Assembly: GCA_025060475.1 (NCBI GenBank)
Contig: JANXBZ010000003.1
Location: 81,878 to 145,877, forward strand
Source: Dictyoglomus sp.
GTDB lineage: Bacteria; Dictyoglomota; Dictyoglomia; Dictyoglomales; Dictyoglomaceae
DNA: 64,000 nucleotides
Direction: 5' to 3'
Shown here: positions 48,497 through 59,046 of the stretch, one piece after another
Position numbering within the stretch: position 1 is the first letter of the stretch
Layout: each line of letters starts with the position of its first letter
The notes under the pieces: generated by a model
Seen by the model: the letters and a program-made list of their open reading frames with translations, nothing else
What the model was told of the DNA's origin: nothing
Databases searched by the model: none
Made by a program: the position numbers and the translations under genes

Positions 48497-49515
48497 GAGA
48501 AGAGGAATATGTCTTAAAAGTTGAACATGCAAAGGAAAGATTAAAAAAAGCCGAAAATTTGAAGGAATTAGAAGAAATAAAAAGAGAGTATCTAGGAAAA
48601 AATAGTTTTTTGGCTCAAATTCTAAGATCCTTAGGTAAGATGTCTCCCCAAGAAAGAGTTTATTGGGGAAAATTGGCAAATCAGTGGAAAGATGAACTTG
48701 AAGCTCTTTGGGAGGAAGCAGAAAAGAGAATAAAAATTAATACTATACAAAAAAGATTAAGAGAAGAAGAAATCGATATAACATTACCTGGCAGAAGAAG
48801 ACCCATCGGAAAGTATCATCCTTTGACTCAAGTTATTGAAGAGATAATCTCAGTCTTTAAAGAAATGGGATTTCAAGTAGTTTATGGACCTGAATTAGAA
48901 ACAGATTATTATAATTTCACAGCTTTAAATATTCCACAAGATCATCCTGTTAGAGAATCTCATGATTCCTTTTATGTTGACAAGGAATATCTATTAAGAA
49001 CTCAAACTTCTCCTGTTCAAATAAGAGTAATGGAAAACAAAAAACCTCCTTTAAGAATCGTTGCTCCTGGAAAATGTTATAGAAGAGATTTTCCTGATGC
49101 AACTCATAGTCCGATGTTCTTTCAAATAGAAGGATTAGCTGTTGATTATGAAGTTTCTTTTGCGGAATTAAAAGGAGTACTAACAATTTTTGCTCATCGT
49201 CTTTTTGGTAAAGATAGAAAAGTATATTTTATCCCTAGTTATTTTCCTTTTACAGAACCCAGTGCGGAAATGTATGTAGAATGTGGAATTTGTAAAGGAG
49301 AAGGATGCAAGGCTTGTGGTAATTCAGGAGTTTTAGAAATTTTAGGATGTGGTATGGTACATCCTCAAGTTTTTAGGGAGGTAGGAATAGATCCAGAAAT
49401 ATACACAGGTTTTGCTTTTGGGATGGGACCTGACAGAATTGCTATGCAAATTTATGGAATAGAAGACATACGACTTTTTTATGAAAATGATCTTAGATTT
49501 TTAACACAATTTTAA
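48493..49515 (+). CDS. pheS: Phenylalanyl-tRNA synthetase alpha subunit
   Basis: 340 residues. N-terminal coiled coil (about 1-95) followed by the class II core: GKYHPLTQVIEEI, ESHDSFYV, LRTQTSPVQIR and FGMGPDRIAM. A small Cys-rich insertion CGICKGEGCKACGNSG (around residues 261-276) could bind zinc; it is found in some thermophile PheS. Overlaps the methyltransferase gene by 4 nt. Confidence 0.97.
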   Translation: MREEEYVLKVEHAKERLKKAENLKELEEIKREYLGKNSFLAQILRSLGKMSPQERVYWGKLANQWKDELEALWEEAEKRIKINTIQKRLREEEIDITLPGRRRPIGKYHPLTQVIEEIISVFKEMGFQVVYGPELETDYYNFTALNIPQDHPVRESHDSFYVDKEYLLRTQTSPVQIRVMENKKPPLRIVAPGKCYRRDFPDATHSPMFFQIEGLAVDYEVSFAELKGVLTIFAHRLFGKDRKVYFIPSYFPFTEPSAEMYVECGICKGEGCKACGNSGVLEILGCGMVHPQVFREVGIDPEIYTGFAFGMGPDRIAMQIYGIEDIRLFYENDLRFLTQF

Positions 49516-49530
49516 AGGAGGAATTATCCA

Positions 49531-51939
49531 ATGTTAATTTCATATAGATGGCTTATAGATTATCTAGAACCTATAGATTCTGATGATGTTATTAAAGCAT
49601 TAAGAAATTTAGGTTTATACGCATCTTATCAGTATAAGAATGGAAAATTAAAAATCGGGGAAGTATGGTCTAAAGTTTTAATTGGAGAAGTGAGAGAATT
49701 GAAAACTCATCCTACAAAAGAAGGACTTATTATATGTAAAGTTTTTGATGGCAAAGAAGTGTTGAATATTGTTACTGGTGCAAAGAATTTATTTATAGGA
49801 GCAAAAGTTCCCGTAGCTCCCATAGGAACTAAAATTATGGGGGAAGAAATAACTTTAAAATATTTTGATGATATTCCATCTCAAGGAATGCTTTGTTCTG
49901 AATGGGAATTAGAAATATCTAATGATGCTGAAGGAATAATGATTTTACCAGAAGAATTTGAGGTTGGAAAAAAATTAAGCGAATATCTAGGAGATGGTGA
50001 TTTTCTTATAGAAGTAGAAATCCCATCTAATAGAGGGGATTGTTTAAGTTATTTAGGTATTGCAAGAGAGTTATCAGCATACTTTAATATTCCTCTGAAA
50101 ATTCCAGAAATAGAAATAAAAGAGGAAAAGGATTATATTGAAAATTTTGTTAAAGGAGAAATTTTAGACTTCGAGTTATGTCCAAGATTAACTTTAAGAC
50201 TCATTAAAGATGTAAAAGTTGAAAAATCACCATTCTGGCTTAGGTGGAGATTAGAAAGAGTAGGGATTAGATCTATTAATAATGTTGTAGATGTAACAAA
50301 TTTCCTCATGCTCGAAACAGGACAGCCACTTCATGCTTATGATTTTGATTTATTAAAAGGAAATAAATTAATTGCAAGAAGAGCAAAACCAGGAGAAAAA
50401 ATTGTGTTAATAAATGATGAAGAGAAAGTTCTCGATGAAAGTATATTAGTAATCGCAGATACTGAGAGACCAGTAGGGATTGGCGGAATTATGGGGGGAA
50501 AGGAAACTGAGATTTCAAAGGAAACCAGAAATGTTTTATTAGAAGCTGCTAATTTTAATCCTATAAATATAAGAAGAAGTGCCAGAAAATTAGGATTAAG
50601 AACAGAAGCATCTTTGAGATTTGAAAGAGGAGTAGATATACTCCAAACCCCTAAAATTTTAGATAGGGCAGGGCAGCTTATTAATGCTGTTGCAGGTGGG
50701 AGACTTATTGGGGGAAAAATTGATATACATAAAGAACTTCCTGTAGAAAATAAGGTCTTTTTAAGACCTTCAAGAGTAAATAAGATTTTAGGGACAGAAT
50801 TAAAAGAGGAAGAGATAGTAAATCAACTTTTAAGAATAGGATTCCAAGTGATTTCTCATAATCCTATATTAGAAATAAAAATTCCCTCTTATAGGCAAGA
50901 TATAAAAGAAGAGATTGATTTAATAGAAGAAATTGCAAGATTTTTTGGATATGACAATATTCCCACATTACCGATGCAAAAAGGAATAGTTGTAGAACCG
51001 CCTTTAGAAGAGGAGATAATTGAAAAAAAGCTAAAGAGTATATTAACTTCTCTTGGATTGACGGAAGTGATTAATTACAGTTTTATTTCTCGAAAAGATT
51101 TTGAAAACTCAGGAATTATGACTATGGAACCTTTTAATAATTATATATCTCTTACAAATCCATTAAGTGAGGAAATTAGTATTTTAAGGACATCTCTACT
51201 TCCAAGTCTTTTAAAAGTTGCTCAAACAAATACAAATAAACAGAGGAAAGATGTTTTTATATTCGAAATTGGAAAAATTTTCTTAAGGGATAATAACAAA
51301 TACAGAGAAGAAAAACATTTAGGAATTCTTTTAGGTGGCGAGTGGTTTATCTCCTCGTGGAATATTTCTTCGAATATTTTGAAAGCAGATTTTTATGACT
51401 TAAAAGGAATTTTCGAAAATATTTTCGAGGAGATATGGGGAATGGAGCTAAATTTAGAAAAGAGCGATTTTCCCTTTTTACATCCAGTAAGACAAGGGAT
51501 TATTGTTCTTGAAAACAAAATTATTGGTTTTATGGGAGAAGTAAATCCTTTAATTACGCAAAATTATGATTTAAGAGAAAGAATATACTACGGAGAAGTT
51601 AATTTAGATCTAATACCTAATATTAAAGAAAAACCAAAATTTAAACCTTTACCTTTATATCCTGGAGTAAAGAGAGATTTAGCTCTTCTAGTTCCAGAAA
51701 ACATTCAAGCAAAAGAAGTAGAGAAATTGATCAAAGAATCTTCAGGAGAACTTCTTTATTCAATAAAACTATTTGATTTATATAAAGGCGAAAAGATAGA
51801 AGAAGGATATAAAAGTTTAGCATTTTCTCTTTTCTTTGTCTCTCTAGATCATACCCTTACCGATGAAGAAGTAGATTCAATAATTGAAAAGATACTTCTA
51901 AAATTAAGAGAAATAGGAATCTTTTTAAGAATGAAATGA
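49531..51939 (+). CDS. pheT: Phenylalanyl-tRNA synthetase beta subunit
   Basis: 802 residues, the typical length. Domains in order: N-terminal plus tRNA-binding OB fold (about 40-150), B3/B4 editing region, B5 DNA-binding-like, and the C-terminal ferredoxin-fold anticodon domain (GVKRDLALLVPENI near 706). AAAGGAGG upstream of the ATG. Overlaps mutS2 by 4 nt. Confidence 0.96.
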   Translation: MLISYRWLIDYLEPIDSDDVIKALRNLGLYASYQYKNGKLKIGEVWSKVLIGEVRELKTHPTKEGLIICKVFDGKEVLNIVTGAKNLFIGAKVPVAPIGTKIMGEEITLKYFDDIPSQGMLCSEWELEISNDAEGIMILPEEFEVGKKLSEYLGDGDFLIEVEIPSNRGDCLSYLGIARELSAYFNIPLKIPEIEIKEEKDYIENFVKGEILDFELCPRLTLRLIKDVKVEKSPFWLRWRLERVGIRSINNVVDVTNFLMLETGQPLHAYDFDLLKGNKLIARRAKPGEKIVLINDEEKVLDESILVIADTERPVGIGGIMGGKETEISKETRNVLLEAANFNPINIRRSARKLGLRTEASLRFERGVDILQTPKILDRAGQLINAVAGGRLIGGKIDIHKELPVENKVFLRPSRVNKILGTELKEEEIVNQLLRIGFQVISHNPILEIKIPSYRQDIKEEIDLIEEIARFFGYDNIPTLPMQKGIVVEPPLEEEIIEKKLKSILTSLGLTEVINYSFISRKDFENSGIMTMEPFNNYISLTNPLSEEISILRTSLLPSLLKVAQTNTNKQRKDVFIFEIGKIFLRDNNKYREEKHLGILLGGEWFISSWNISSNILKADFYDLKGIFENIFEEIWGMELNLEKSDFPFLHPVRQGIIVLENKIIGFMGEVNPLITQNYDLRERIYYGEVNLDLIPNIKEKPKFKPLPLYPGVKRDLALLVPENIQAKEVEKLIKESSGELLYSIKLFDLYKGEKIEEGYKSLAFSLFFVSLDHTLTDEEVDSIIEKILLKLREIGIFLRMK

Positions 51940-54263
51940 AAAAGTCTCTAAAGATATTAGAATGGGAAAAAATAATTAAGGAAATTTCAGAATATGCCGA
52001 AACTTCTCTTGGAAGGGAAAAAATTCTTTCTCTTTTGCCGACGAATGAATATTTGTTAATTGAAAAATGGCATAGAGAAAATAAAGAAGCATATAGGACT
52101 ATTTATGAATTAGGATTTCCTTCTTTTTCAGGTATTAAAGATATAAGAAAATATCTTGAAAAAGGAAAAATTGGGGGAATAATTTTTCCAGAAGAATTCG
52201 AAGAGATTATATCTACTTTGGAGGCATGGAAAAAGTTAAGAGACTATCAGGAAAAGGCTAAAAATATAGCAAAGGATTTGTGGGGAAAAAATATACATGT
52301 TCTTTCTAACCTTTTATTAGAAATAAAAAAATGTATTCAAAATGGGGAGATATTAGATAGTGCTTCTTCTGAATTGAAGAATATAAGAAACAAAATATTT
52401 AAGACTCATCAAAAAATAAAAGAAACTGCAGAGCATTTTCTCCAAAAGGAATGGAAAAATTTTCTCCAAGAACCAATAATCACTGTAAGGCATGGAAGAT
52501 ATGTTCTTCCTGTTAAACAAGAATTTAGAAATCGTCTTAACGGAATTGTTCATGACCAATCTGCGTCAGGACTTACTTTTTATATAGAACCTTTACCTTT
52601 AGTGGAACTTAATAATCAATTAAATCTTTTAGAAATAGAAGAAAAAAAAGAAATAGAAAGAATTTTAAAAAGATTAACTAATTTAGTGATTTCATATGAA
52701 AAAGAAATTTTAGAAAATCTTGAAAATACATCTTATCTTGATTTCGTTTATGCAAAAATTCATTGGGCGGAAAAATATAAATGTATCATACCTGAGTTAG
52801 AAACTAGACCAGTAATAATTCTAAGAGATGCAAGGCATCCTTTTTTAGGAGAAAGAGCAGTCCCTATATCTTTGGAAATAGGCAGAAAATTTAATACCTT
52901 AGTAATTACTGGTCCAAACACAGGAGGAAAGACTGTTACATTAAAAACTATTGGACTTTTTACTCTTCTAAATCAGGCAGGAATTCCTGTTCCTGCAAAG
53001 GAAGGGACTCTTTTAGGAATATTCGATAAGATTTTTTTAGATATAGGAGATGAACAAAGTATTGAGCAAAATCTGAGTACTTTTTCTTCTCATCTCACAA
53101 ATATCATTGAAATGGTAGAATATTTAGAAAAAAATGATAAACATGAAAATATTCTAATTCTTTTGGATGAACTTGGAGCAGGTACCGATCCTCAAGAAGG
53201 ATCAGCTCTTGCCTTAGCACTTCTTGAGTACTTTCATTTGAAGGGAACAATAAATATTATTGCTACTCATTATCCACAACTTAAAATCATTGCAACCAAG
53301 TATGAGGGAATGGAAAATGCTTCTATGGATTTTGACGATGAAAGTCTAAGACCTTTATATAGAATTAGCTTAGGAATTCCTGGAAAAAGTAATGCATTAA
53401 AAATTGCAAAGAGATTAGGATTAGCTCAAAAAATAATAGATAGAGCATATAGTTTTCTCTCAGATAATGAGGTAAAAGTTGAAGATCTTATTGGCGAACT
53501 TCAGAGAGAAAAACAAAAACTTCAAAGAGAATATGAGGAATTGAATAAAATAAAAAAAGATTTAGAGATTGAGAAGAAGAAATTAGAAGAAGAGAAGAGG
53601 AAAATTTTAGAAGAAAAAGAACTCTTAAAAAATAAAGAGACAAATAAATTATTAAAGGAACTTAGTCAGTTAGAAGAAAGAGTCAAAGAAATTATAAAAA
53701 AACTTCAAGAAGAATCTTTATCTATGCAAACTGCTCAAAAAATCCAAAGAGAAATTAGAGATCTTTCTTTACAAGTTCGAGAAAAAAGAGAGAAAAAGGA
53801 GGAAATATATATTCCTCATATTGGTGAGAAAGTTAAAATTAAAGATTCTAGTAAAGAGGGAATTGTATTAGATGTAGATACAGATAAAAAGACTGCATTG
53901 GTGCAAGTAGGAATACTAAGATTAAATATAGCTTTTAGAGATTTAGAAAAAATAACTGAAGAGAAGGATGACATAATTCCAAACTTTATTAAAGTAGAAA
54001 GAAAAAAATATGTTCCTATGGAAATTAACATTAGACAATTAAATGTAGATGAAGGATTAGAGATATTAAAAAAGTATCTAGAAGATGCTTTCTTGGCAGG
54101 TCTTCCTCGAGTAAGGATTGTTCATGGTAAGGGTACTGGAAAATTAAAGAAAGCAGTTCATGAATATCTATCTACTCTTAATTATGTTAAAGAATTCTAT
54201 ACTGCTGATCTTTTAGAAGGAGGTGAAGGGGCTACTATTGTTATTTTAGATAAGCCCTCATAA
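51936..54263 (+). CDS. mutS2: Endonuclease MutS2 / ribosome-collision ATPase
   Basis: 775 residues. MutS-type core and ATPase with Walker A GPNTGGKT at 326-333 and Walker B ILLDELGAGTDP; a long Lys/Glu coiled coil (about 500-625), a KOW-like strand segment, and a C-terminal Smr domain with RIVHGKGTGKLK. The mismatch-recognition domain I of MutS is absent, as expected. MutS2 has been linked to recombination control and to ribosome rescue in Bacillus. pheT-mutS2 adjacency resembles Firmicutes. Confidence 0.95.
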   Translation: MKKSLKILEWEKIIKEISEYAETSLGREKILSLLPTNEYLLIEKWHRENKEAYRTIYELGFPSFSGIKDIRKYLEKGKIGGIIFPEEFEEIISTLEAWKKLRDYQEKAKNIAKDLWGKNIHVLSNLLLEIKKCIQNGEILDSASSELKNIRNKIFKTHQKIKETAEHFLQKEWKNFLQEPIITVRHGRYVLPVKQEFRNRLNGIVHDQSASGLTFYIEPLPLVELNNQLNLLEIEEKKEIERILKRLTNLVISYEKEILENLENTSYLDFVYAKIHWAEKYKCIIPELETRPVIILRDARHPFLGERAVPISLEIGRKFNTLVITGPNTGGKTVTLKTIGLFTLLNQAGIPVPAKEGTLLGIFDKIFLDIGDEQSIEQNLSTFSSHLTNIIEMVEYLEKNDKHENILILLDELGAGTDPQEGSALALALLEYFHLKGTINIIATHYPQLKIIATKYEGMENASMDFDDESLRPLYRISLGIPGKSNALKIAKRLGLAQKIIDRAYSFLSDNEVKVEDLIGELQREKQKLQREYEELNKIKKDLEIEKKKLEEEKRKILEEKELLKNKETNKLLKELSQLEERVKEIIKKLQEESLSMQTAQKIQREIRDLSLQVREKREKKEEIYIPHIGEKVKIKDSSKEGIVLDVDTDKKTALVQVGILRLNIAFRDLEKITEEKDDIIPNFIKVERKKYVPMEINIRQLNVDEGLEILKKYLEDAFLAGLPRVRIVHGKGTGKLKKAVHEYLSTLNYVKEFYTADLLEGGEGATIVILDKPS

Positions 54264-54264
54264 T

Positions 54265-55335
54265 TTGAGAATTATAAATAAATATTTTCTTAAAAGTTTT
54301 ATACCTGTTTTTATTTTTGGAATTTTTTTATTCACTTCTATTCTTATAGTCTCTCCTCTATTTGAGATTATGGATCTTATTATAAGTAGATCTATAGACA
54401 TAGGAATCGCATTAAGGATTTTTATTCTTAAAATACCTCCTTATCTTACTTATACTTTTCCTATGGCAATTTTCTTAGCAGTTATTTATATAATTGGACA
54501 GTTCATTGAAAGAGGAGAGATAACAGCGATGAAAGCCTCAGGAGCAAGCCTGTCCAATTTTCTTCCTTCTTTACTTATTTTTTCTTTTGGGGTTTTATTT
54601 ATTATGTTCTATTTTAATGAAATAATATCTCCCAAGGCTATAGAACAAGAAAAAAATCTTTATCAAAGAGCAATATTAAAATCGGCTCCTATTCCTGATA
54701 GAGAAAATGTATTCTTTAGAGATAATAATAATTTTTATTTTTTTAGAAAATTTTCTCCTCAAAATCAGGAAATTAAAGATGCTCTTTTAATTCAAATAAT
54801 AAAGGATGATATAAAAGAAATTATTACAGCAAAAAGAGCTAAATGGTATCCTAATCAAGGATGGATATTTTATGAGGGAAAGATTTATGTATTGAATTCT
54901 TTTGGAGATATGATTTTACAGGGAGGATTTAAAGAAAAAAGGATAATTTTAAATAGAAATCCAAGTCAAATTATTCCTTCAACAAAACCTATAAATGAAA
55001 TGTCTATATGGGAAATAATCGATCAAATAAGACTATTTCACGGAAGTGGTATAAATTTAATAAACCTTTGGACAGAATTATATATTAGGTTTGCATTACC
55101 TTTCACTTGTCCTATTTTTGCTCTTTTAGCTTTAGGCTTAGGATTACAAACTAAAAAAGGAGGAAGATCTTTAAGCTTTGGTCTAAGTGTTATTACAATT
55201 TTTATCTATTATATAATATTCTCTATTGGAAGATCATTAGCACGAGGAGGAATTCTTTCTCCAATTTTAGGAGCATGGCTTGGAAATATTATTTTTTTAT
55301 TTGTTTCTCTTATATTCTTGAGAAGAAAACTCTAA
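54265..55335 (+). CDS. LptF/LptG family (YjgP/YjgQ) permease
   Basis: 356 residues with about six transmembrane helices and a periplasmic beta domain (about 125-245). NKYFLKSFIPVFIFGIFLFTSI and AIFLAVIYIIGQFIERGEITAMKASGAS are family segments. LptFG form the inner-membrane part of the lipopolysaccharide transporter, supporting an outer membrane. Only one gene of the pair is present here. The start is TTG 2 nt after mutS2 with no clear ribosome site. The 3' end overlaps the convergent rlmH by 4 nt. Confidence 0.88.
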   Translation: MRIINKYFLKSFIPVFIFGIFLFTSILIVSPLFEIMDLIISRSIDIGIALRIFILKIPPYLTYTFPMAIFLAVIYIIGQFIERGEITAMKASGASLSNFLPSLLIFSFGVLFIMFYFNEIISPKAIEQEKNLYQRAILKSAPIPDRENVFFRDNNNFYFFRKFSPQNQEIKDALLIQIIKDDIKEIITAKRAKWYPNQGWIFYEGKIYVLNSFGDMILQGGFKEKRIILNRNPSQIIPSTKPINEMSIWEIIDQIRLFHGSGINLINLWTELYIRFALPFTCPIFALLALGLGLQTKKGGRSLSFGLSVITIFIYYIIFSIGRSLARGGILSPILGAWLGNIIFLFVSLIFLRRKL

Positions 55336-55793
55336 TAATGATAGGGCTCATTCTTAATGATTTTAAAGCTTCTATAAATCTGCTCCAATAATATCAGAAG
55401 AGCAAATTCATGGGTAAAGGTAAGCTTTGACAAAGATAAGAGTAGATTTGCGTTTTTCTTAAGATTTTCCGAAATACCAAAGATACCACCAATTATAAAA
55501 GATAAACAAGAGTCTTTTAAATTCGTGTAAAAATCTTTTAATTTATCTGCTAATTCATAAGAGTTTAATAAAATACCATCTTTATCTAATACTATAGTAT
55601 AGGAGGACCTAATATGTTTTTTAATTAATTCCTCCTCCCTCAATAGAGCTTGAGGGGGAGGAAGATTGGTAAAATTTGTAATATTTATAATCTCTATCTT
55701 AGAATAAGCTTTAATTCTTTTTACATATTCTTGGACCCCATTTATAATAAAATCATTTCTTATTTTACCTACTAATAAGACTTTTATAACCAC
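55332..55793 (-). CDS. rlmH: 23S rRNA pseudouridine1915 N3-methyltransferase RlmH
   Basis: 153 residues, SPOUT family. LDKDGILLNSYELADKL, FIIGGIFGIS and the C-terminal TFTHEFALLILLEQIYRSFKI-type segment (ending EPYHY) are RlmH hallmarks. It modifies pseudouridine 1915 in helix 69 of 23S rRNA. It is the last gene of the minus-strand operon and converges on, and overlaps, the LptF-like gene. Confidence 0.95.
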   Translation of the reverse strand: MVIKVLLVGKIRNDFIINGVQEYVKRIKAYSKIEIINITNFTNLPPPQALLREEELIKKHIRSSYTIVLDKDGILLNSYELADKLKDFYTNLKDSCLSFIIGGIFGISENLKKNANLLLSLSKLTFTHEFALLILLEQIYRSFKIIKNEPYHY

Positions 55794-55794
55794 A

Positions 55795-56958
55795 TCAATA
55801 TATATTTTCAGGCATAGGAGCGAGTTGTAATCTTACAACATATTCTTTTCCATCTCTAATATAAGTTAGAGTTACCCAATCTCCAACTTTTCTTTTTTGT
55901 ACCTCTGCTCTCAATTCTTCCATAGTTTCCACGGATTTTCCATCGATTTTAATAATAATATCGCCTCCCACTACTAAAGGTGTATTATCTATGTAGATCT
56001 GTCTATAACCACCTCTTATTCCTGCCTTTTCAGCAGGACTTCCAGGTACAACTTCTACTACTACAACTCCTTTATCTACAGGAAATTTAATGTAATTAAG
56101 ATATTCTTTTTCTATAGCATAGCCTCTTATCCCAATCCAGGGATAGGTAACTTTTCCTTCTTTAATTAGTTTATCTGCGATTTCTTTAGCCTTATTTATT
56201 GGTATTGCAAATCCTATGCCTTGTGCATTACTTTGAATTGCAGTATTTATTCCGATCACTTCTCCTTTAATATTTAGCAAGGGACCTCCACTATTCCCTG
56301 GATTAATTGCTGCATCAGTTTGAATTAGATTTTCCAATCTTACTCCGTTTGGCTCTACTATTGTTCTATTTAAAGCACTTATTATTCCAAGAGTTACTGT
56401 TCTATTAAGTCCATAAGGATTTCCAATAGCAATAGCAAATTGTCCTGGTTGAAGATTATCCGAGTTTCCAAGGGGTAAATATGGAAAATTTTCTCCTTCA
56501 ATCTTTATTACTGCTAGATCTGATCTTTTATCATATCCTATTAATCTTCCTTGATATTTTTTTCCTTCAGCAAGGGTTACGTCTATTTTTCGGGCTTTTT
56601 CTACGACATGGTAATTAGTTATTATATACCCCTTTGGATCGATAATAAATCCTGATCCTACCCCAGGTACAGGGGTAACTCCAAAGAAGAAGTCTTCAAC
56701 TAATGTTACAGTACTTATATTCACTACTGCTGGCATTACTTTATTTACCATAGAAACAATATCTCTTTCAAAAGCATCTAAACTCTTGGGAATATAAACT
56801 TCTTGAGTTTGTAGTATAGAATTAGAAGATAACTTTTCTTGTGGATTCTCTTTTTTAATTAAATAATATCCTCCTAGGGTACCAATAAGCCCTCCTAATA
56901 ATGCTCCAATAATAAATATTGCTAATAGTACTTGCCATACTCCTTTCTCTCTTTTCAT
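55795..56958 (-). CDS. HtrA/DegP-type periplasmic serine protease
   Basis: 387 residues. N-terminal membrane anchor (about 8-33), trypsin-like domain with His117 (NYHVVEK), Asp147 (SDLAVIKI) and Ser223 (GNSGGP), then one PDZ domain (about 280-375). It degrades misfolded envelope proteins. The rlmH neighbour is the same as in Bacillus, where htrC lies next to rlmH. 1 nt from rlmH; GGAGGTG precedes the ATG. Confidence 0.95.
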   Translation of the reverse strand: MKREKGVWQVLLAIFIIGALLGGLIGTLGGYYLIKKENPQEKLSSNSILQTQEVYIPKSLDAFERDIVSMVNKVMPAVVNISTVTLVEDFFFGVTPVPGVGSGFIIDPKGYIITNYHVVEKARKIDVTLAEGKKYQGRLIGYDKRSDLAVIKIEGENFPYLPLGNSDNLQPGQFAIAIGNPYGLNRTVTLGIISALNRTIVEPNGVRLENLIQTDAAINPGNSGGPLLNIKGEVIGINTAIQSNAQGIGFAIPINKAKEIADKLIKEGKVTYPWIGIRGYAIEKEYLNYIKFPVDKGVVVVEVVPGSPAEKAGIRGGYRQIYIDNTPLVVGGDIIIKIDGKSVETMEELRAEVQKRKVGDWVTLTYIRDGKEYVVRLQLAPMPENIY

Positions 56959-56961
56959 AAT

Positions 56962-57771
56962 TTACACCTCCTTAAAAATTTCTTCTATTTCTTTTGATCT
57001 TTCTTCAGCTTTAGATATAGACTCCATAATTACTCCTATTATTCCTTCGGAATAAAATTTTTCTAAGCCCATTATAGTTGTACCCCCAGGAGAACTTGTT
57101 TTTTTAATTAAATCTTCAAAAGAATAATTTTTCTCTTCGATAAGTGTAACTATTCCTGAAAAAAGTTGAAGAGTTAATTCTTTAGCTAAATCATAAGAAA
57201 GTCCTTTTTTAACTCCAGCTAATGTAAAACCCTGAAGTATTAATGAAGCAAAGGCAGGTCCACTACCCGTTAAGGCAGTAATAATATTGAAGTATTTTTC
57301 TGGAATCTCCCATATTTTCCCTAAATTTTCAAAAATTTCTTTAACCCTTTTTAAATCTTCCTCTGTATATTTATTACTTGTAATAGTAATTATTCCTTTT
57401 TTCACAATTAAAGGCAAATTAGGCATAATTCTAAAAATACTTCTTGCTCTATTTAGATATTTTTCTAAATACTTTAATGGTACCCCAGCAGCAATAGATA
57501 CGTATATCTGATCTTCTCTTACGTTTAAGGAAATTTCTTTTAAAACTTCTTCAATATTTTGAGGCTTGACAGCAAGAATTATTATCCTACAGTTATTAAT
57601 AACCTCTAAATTATTTTCTGTAGTATTTATCCCATATTTAGTTTTTAGATATTCTCTTCTTTCTTTAATTGGTTCTGAAACAAATACTTGAGAAGAAGAA
57701 TATATATGAGAATCTAGAATTCCAGAGATTATTGCTTCTCCCATCATGCCTCCGCCAATAATTCCTAGCAT
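56962..57771 (-). CDS. proC: Pyrroline-5-carboxylate reductase
   Basis: 269 residues from the ATG at 57771, which follows AGAGGTGA; a GTG three codons earlier overlaps that site. The NAD(P)-binding opening is LGIIGGGMMGEAII, and the C-terminal TGSGPAF and SPGGTT segments are typical. It carries out the last step of proline synthesis and is paired with proA upstream. Confidence 0.95.
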   Translation of the reverse strand: MLGIIGGGMMGEAIISGILDSHIYSSSQVFVSEPIKERREYLKTKYGINTTENNLEVINNCRIIILAVKPQNIEEVLKEISLNVREDQIYVSIAAGVPLKYLEKYLNRARSIFRIMPNLPLIVKKGIITITSNKYTEEDLKRVKEIFENLGKIWEIPEKYFNIITALTGSGPAFASLILQGFTLAGVKKGLSYDLAKELTLQLFSGIVTLIEEKNYSFEDLIKKTSSPGGTTIMGLEKFYSEGIIGVIMESISKAEERSKEIEEIFKEV

Positions 57772-57783
57772 AAAAATCACCTC

Positions 57784-59031
57784 TTATTCTCTTATTTGCC
57801 CTTCTCCAAAAATAATATATTTTGTGGTTGTAAGTTCCTTTAGTCCCATGGGTCCTCGCGCATGAAGTTTCTGGGTAGAAATTCCAATTTCTGCTCCTAA
57901 ACCAAACTCTCCTCCATCGGTAAATCTTGTTGAGGCATTTACATAGACTGCAGCAGCATCTACTTTTCTTAAGAAAGTCAAAGCCTTTTGATAGTTATTC
58001 GTAATAATTCCTTCAGAATGTTTAGTATTGTATTTATTTATATGCTCAATAGCAGAATCTATAGAATCGACAATTTTTATAGCAACAATAAGATCTAGAT
58101 ATTCAGTATACCAATCTTCTTCTGTTGCTTCTTTGACTTCAGGTAATATTTTTCTTGTTTCAGGACACCCTCTAATTTCTACTCCTGCAGACTTTAATCT
58201 ATGAAATATCTTTGGAAGAAAACTTTCAGCAATATTTTTATGGACAAGAATTTTTTCTATAGCATTACAAACTGAGGGTCTTTGAACCTTTGCGTTATAT
58301 ATTATTTCTTCTGCCATATTAAAATCTGCCTCATCATCTACATAAATATGGTTATTTCCTGCTCCAGTTTCAATTACAGGAACCTTTGATTTCTCAATAA
58401 CGTATTTAATAAAATTAGCACTTCCTCTTGGAATAACAACATCAATATAATCTCGCATTTTAAGAATTTCCTCTACAATTTCGTGCTCAGGTGATTCAAT
58501 AATCTGAATTACATCTTCAGAAATTGTTGTTTCTCTTAAGGCATCTCTCATTATCTTTCCAAGAATAATGTTAGAAAATAGTGCATCAGCACTTCCTCTT
58601 AGTACTATAGAATTACCAGATTTTATTGCCAAAATAGCCCCATCTACAGTTACATTTGGTCTTGCTTCATATATTAAAGCGATTACTCCGAGAGGAACTC
58701 TCATTTGTCCTACTAATATTCCATTAGGTCTCTTTTGTATTGAGATAATTTCTCCTACAGGGTCAGGTAATCTAATAACATCCTCAATACTTCTAATTAT
58801 ATCCTTTATTCTTTTTTCATTTAGAAAGATTCTATCGAGTAAAGCTTTACTTAATCCTCTTTGTTTTCCTCTTTCCATGTCCTTTGTATTCTCTTCGAGG
58901 ATTTTATCGATATTTCTTTCTATGTTTTCTGCAATTTTTTCTAAAGCTTTATTCTTTTCCTTGGTACTTGCTAAACCTAAAGAATAACTTGCTAATTTCG
59001 CTTTTACTAATTTCTCTATAATATTTTCCAT
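57784..59031 (-). CDS. proA: Gamma-glutamyl phosphate reductase
   Basis: 415 residues, an aldehyde-dehydrogenase-fold enzyme. The catalytic cysteine is C255 in RPSVCNAIEK; YEARPNVTVDGA and FGLGAEIGISTQKLHARGPMG are family segments. It reduces glutamyl phosphate to glutamate semialdehyde. No proB (glutamate kinase) is next to it in the window. Followed by proC. Confidence 0.96.
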   Translation of the reverse strand: MENIIEKLVKAKLASYSLGLASTKEKNKALEKIAENIERNIDKILEENTKDMERGKQRGLSKALLDRIFLNEKRIKDIIRSIEDVIRLPDPVGEIISIQKRPNGILVGQMRVPLGVIALIYEARPNVTVDGAILAIKSGNSIVLRGSADALFSNIILGKIMRDALRETTISEDVIQIIESPEHEIVEEILKMRDYIDVVIPRGSANFIKYVIEKSKVPVIETGAGNNHIYVDDEADFNMAEEIIYNAKVQRPSVCNAIEKILVHKNIAESFLPKIFHRLKSAGVEIRGCPETRKILPEVKEATEEDWYTEYLDLIVAIKIVDSIDSAIEHINKYNTKHSEGIITNNYQKALTFLRKVDAAAVYVNASTRFTDGGEFGLGAEIGISTQKLHARGPMGLKELTTTKYIIFGEGQIRE

Positions 59032-59046
59032 AAACTCTCACCTCAC

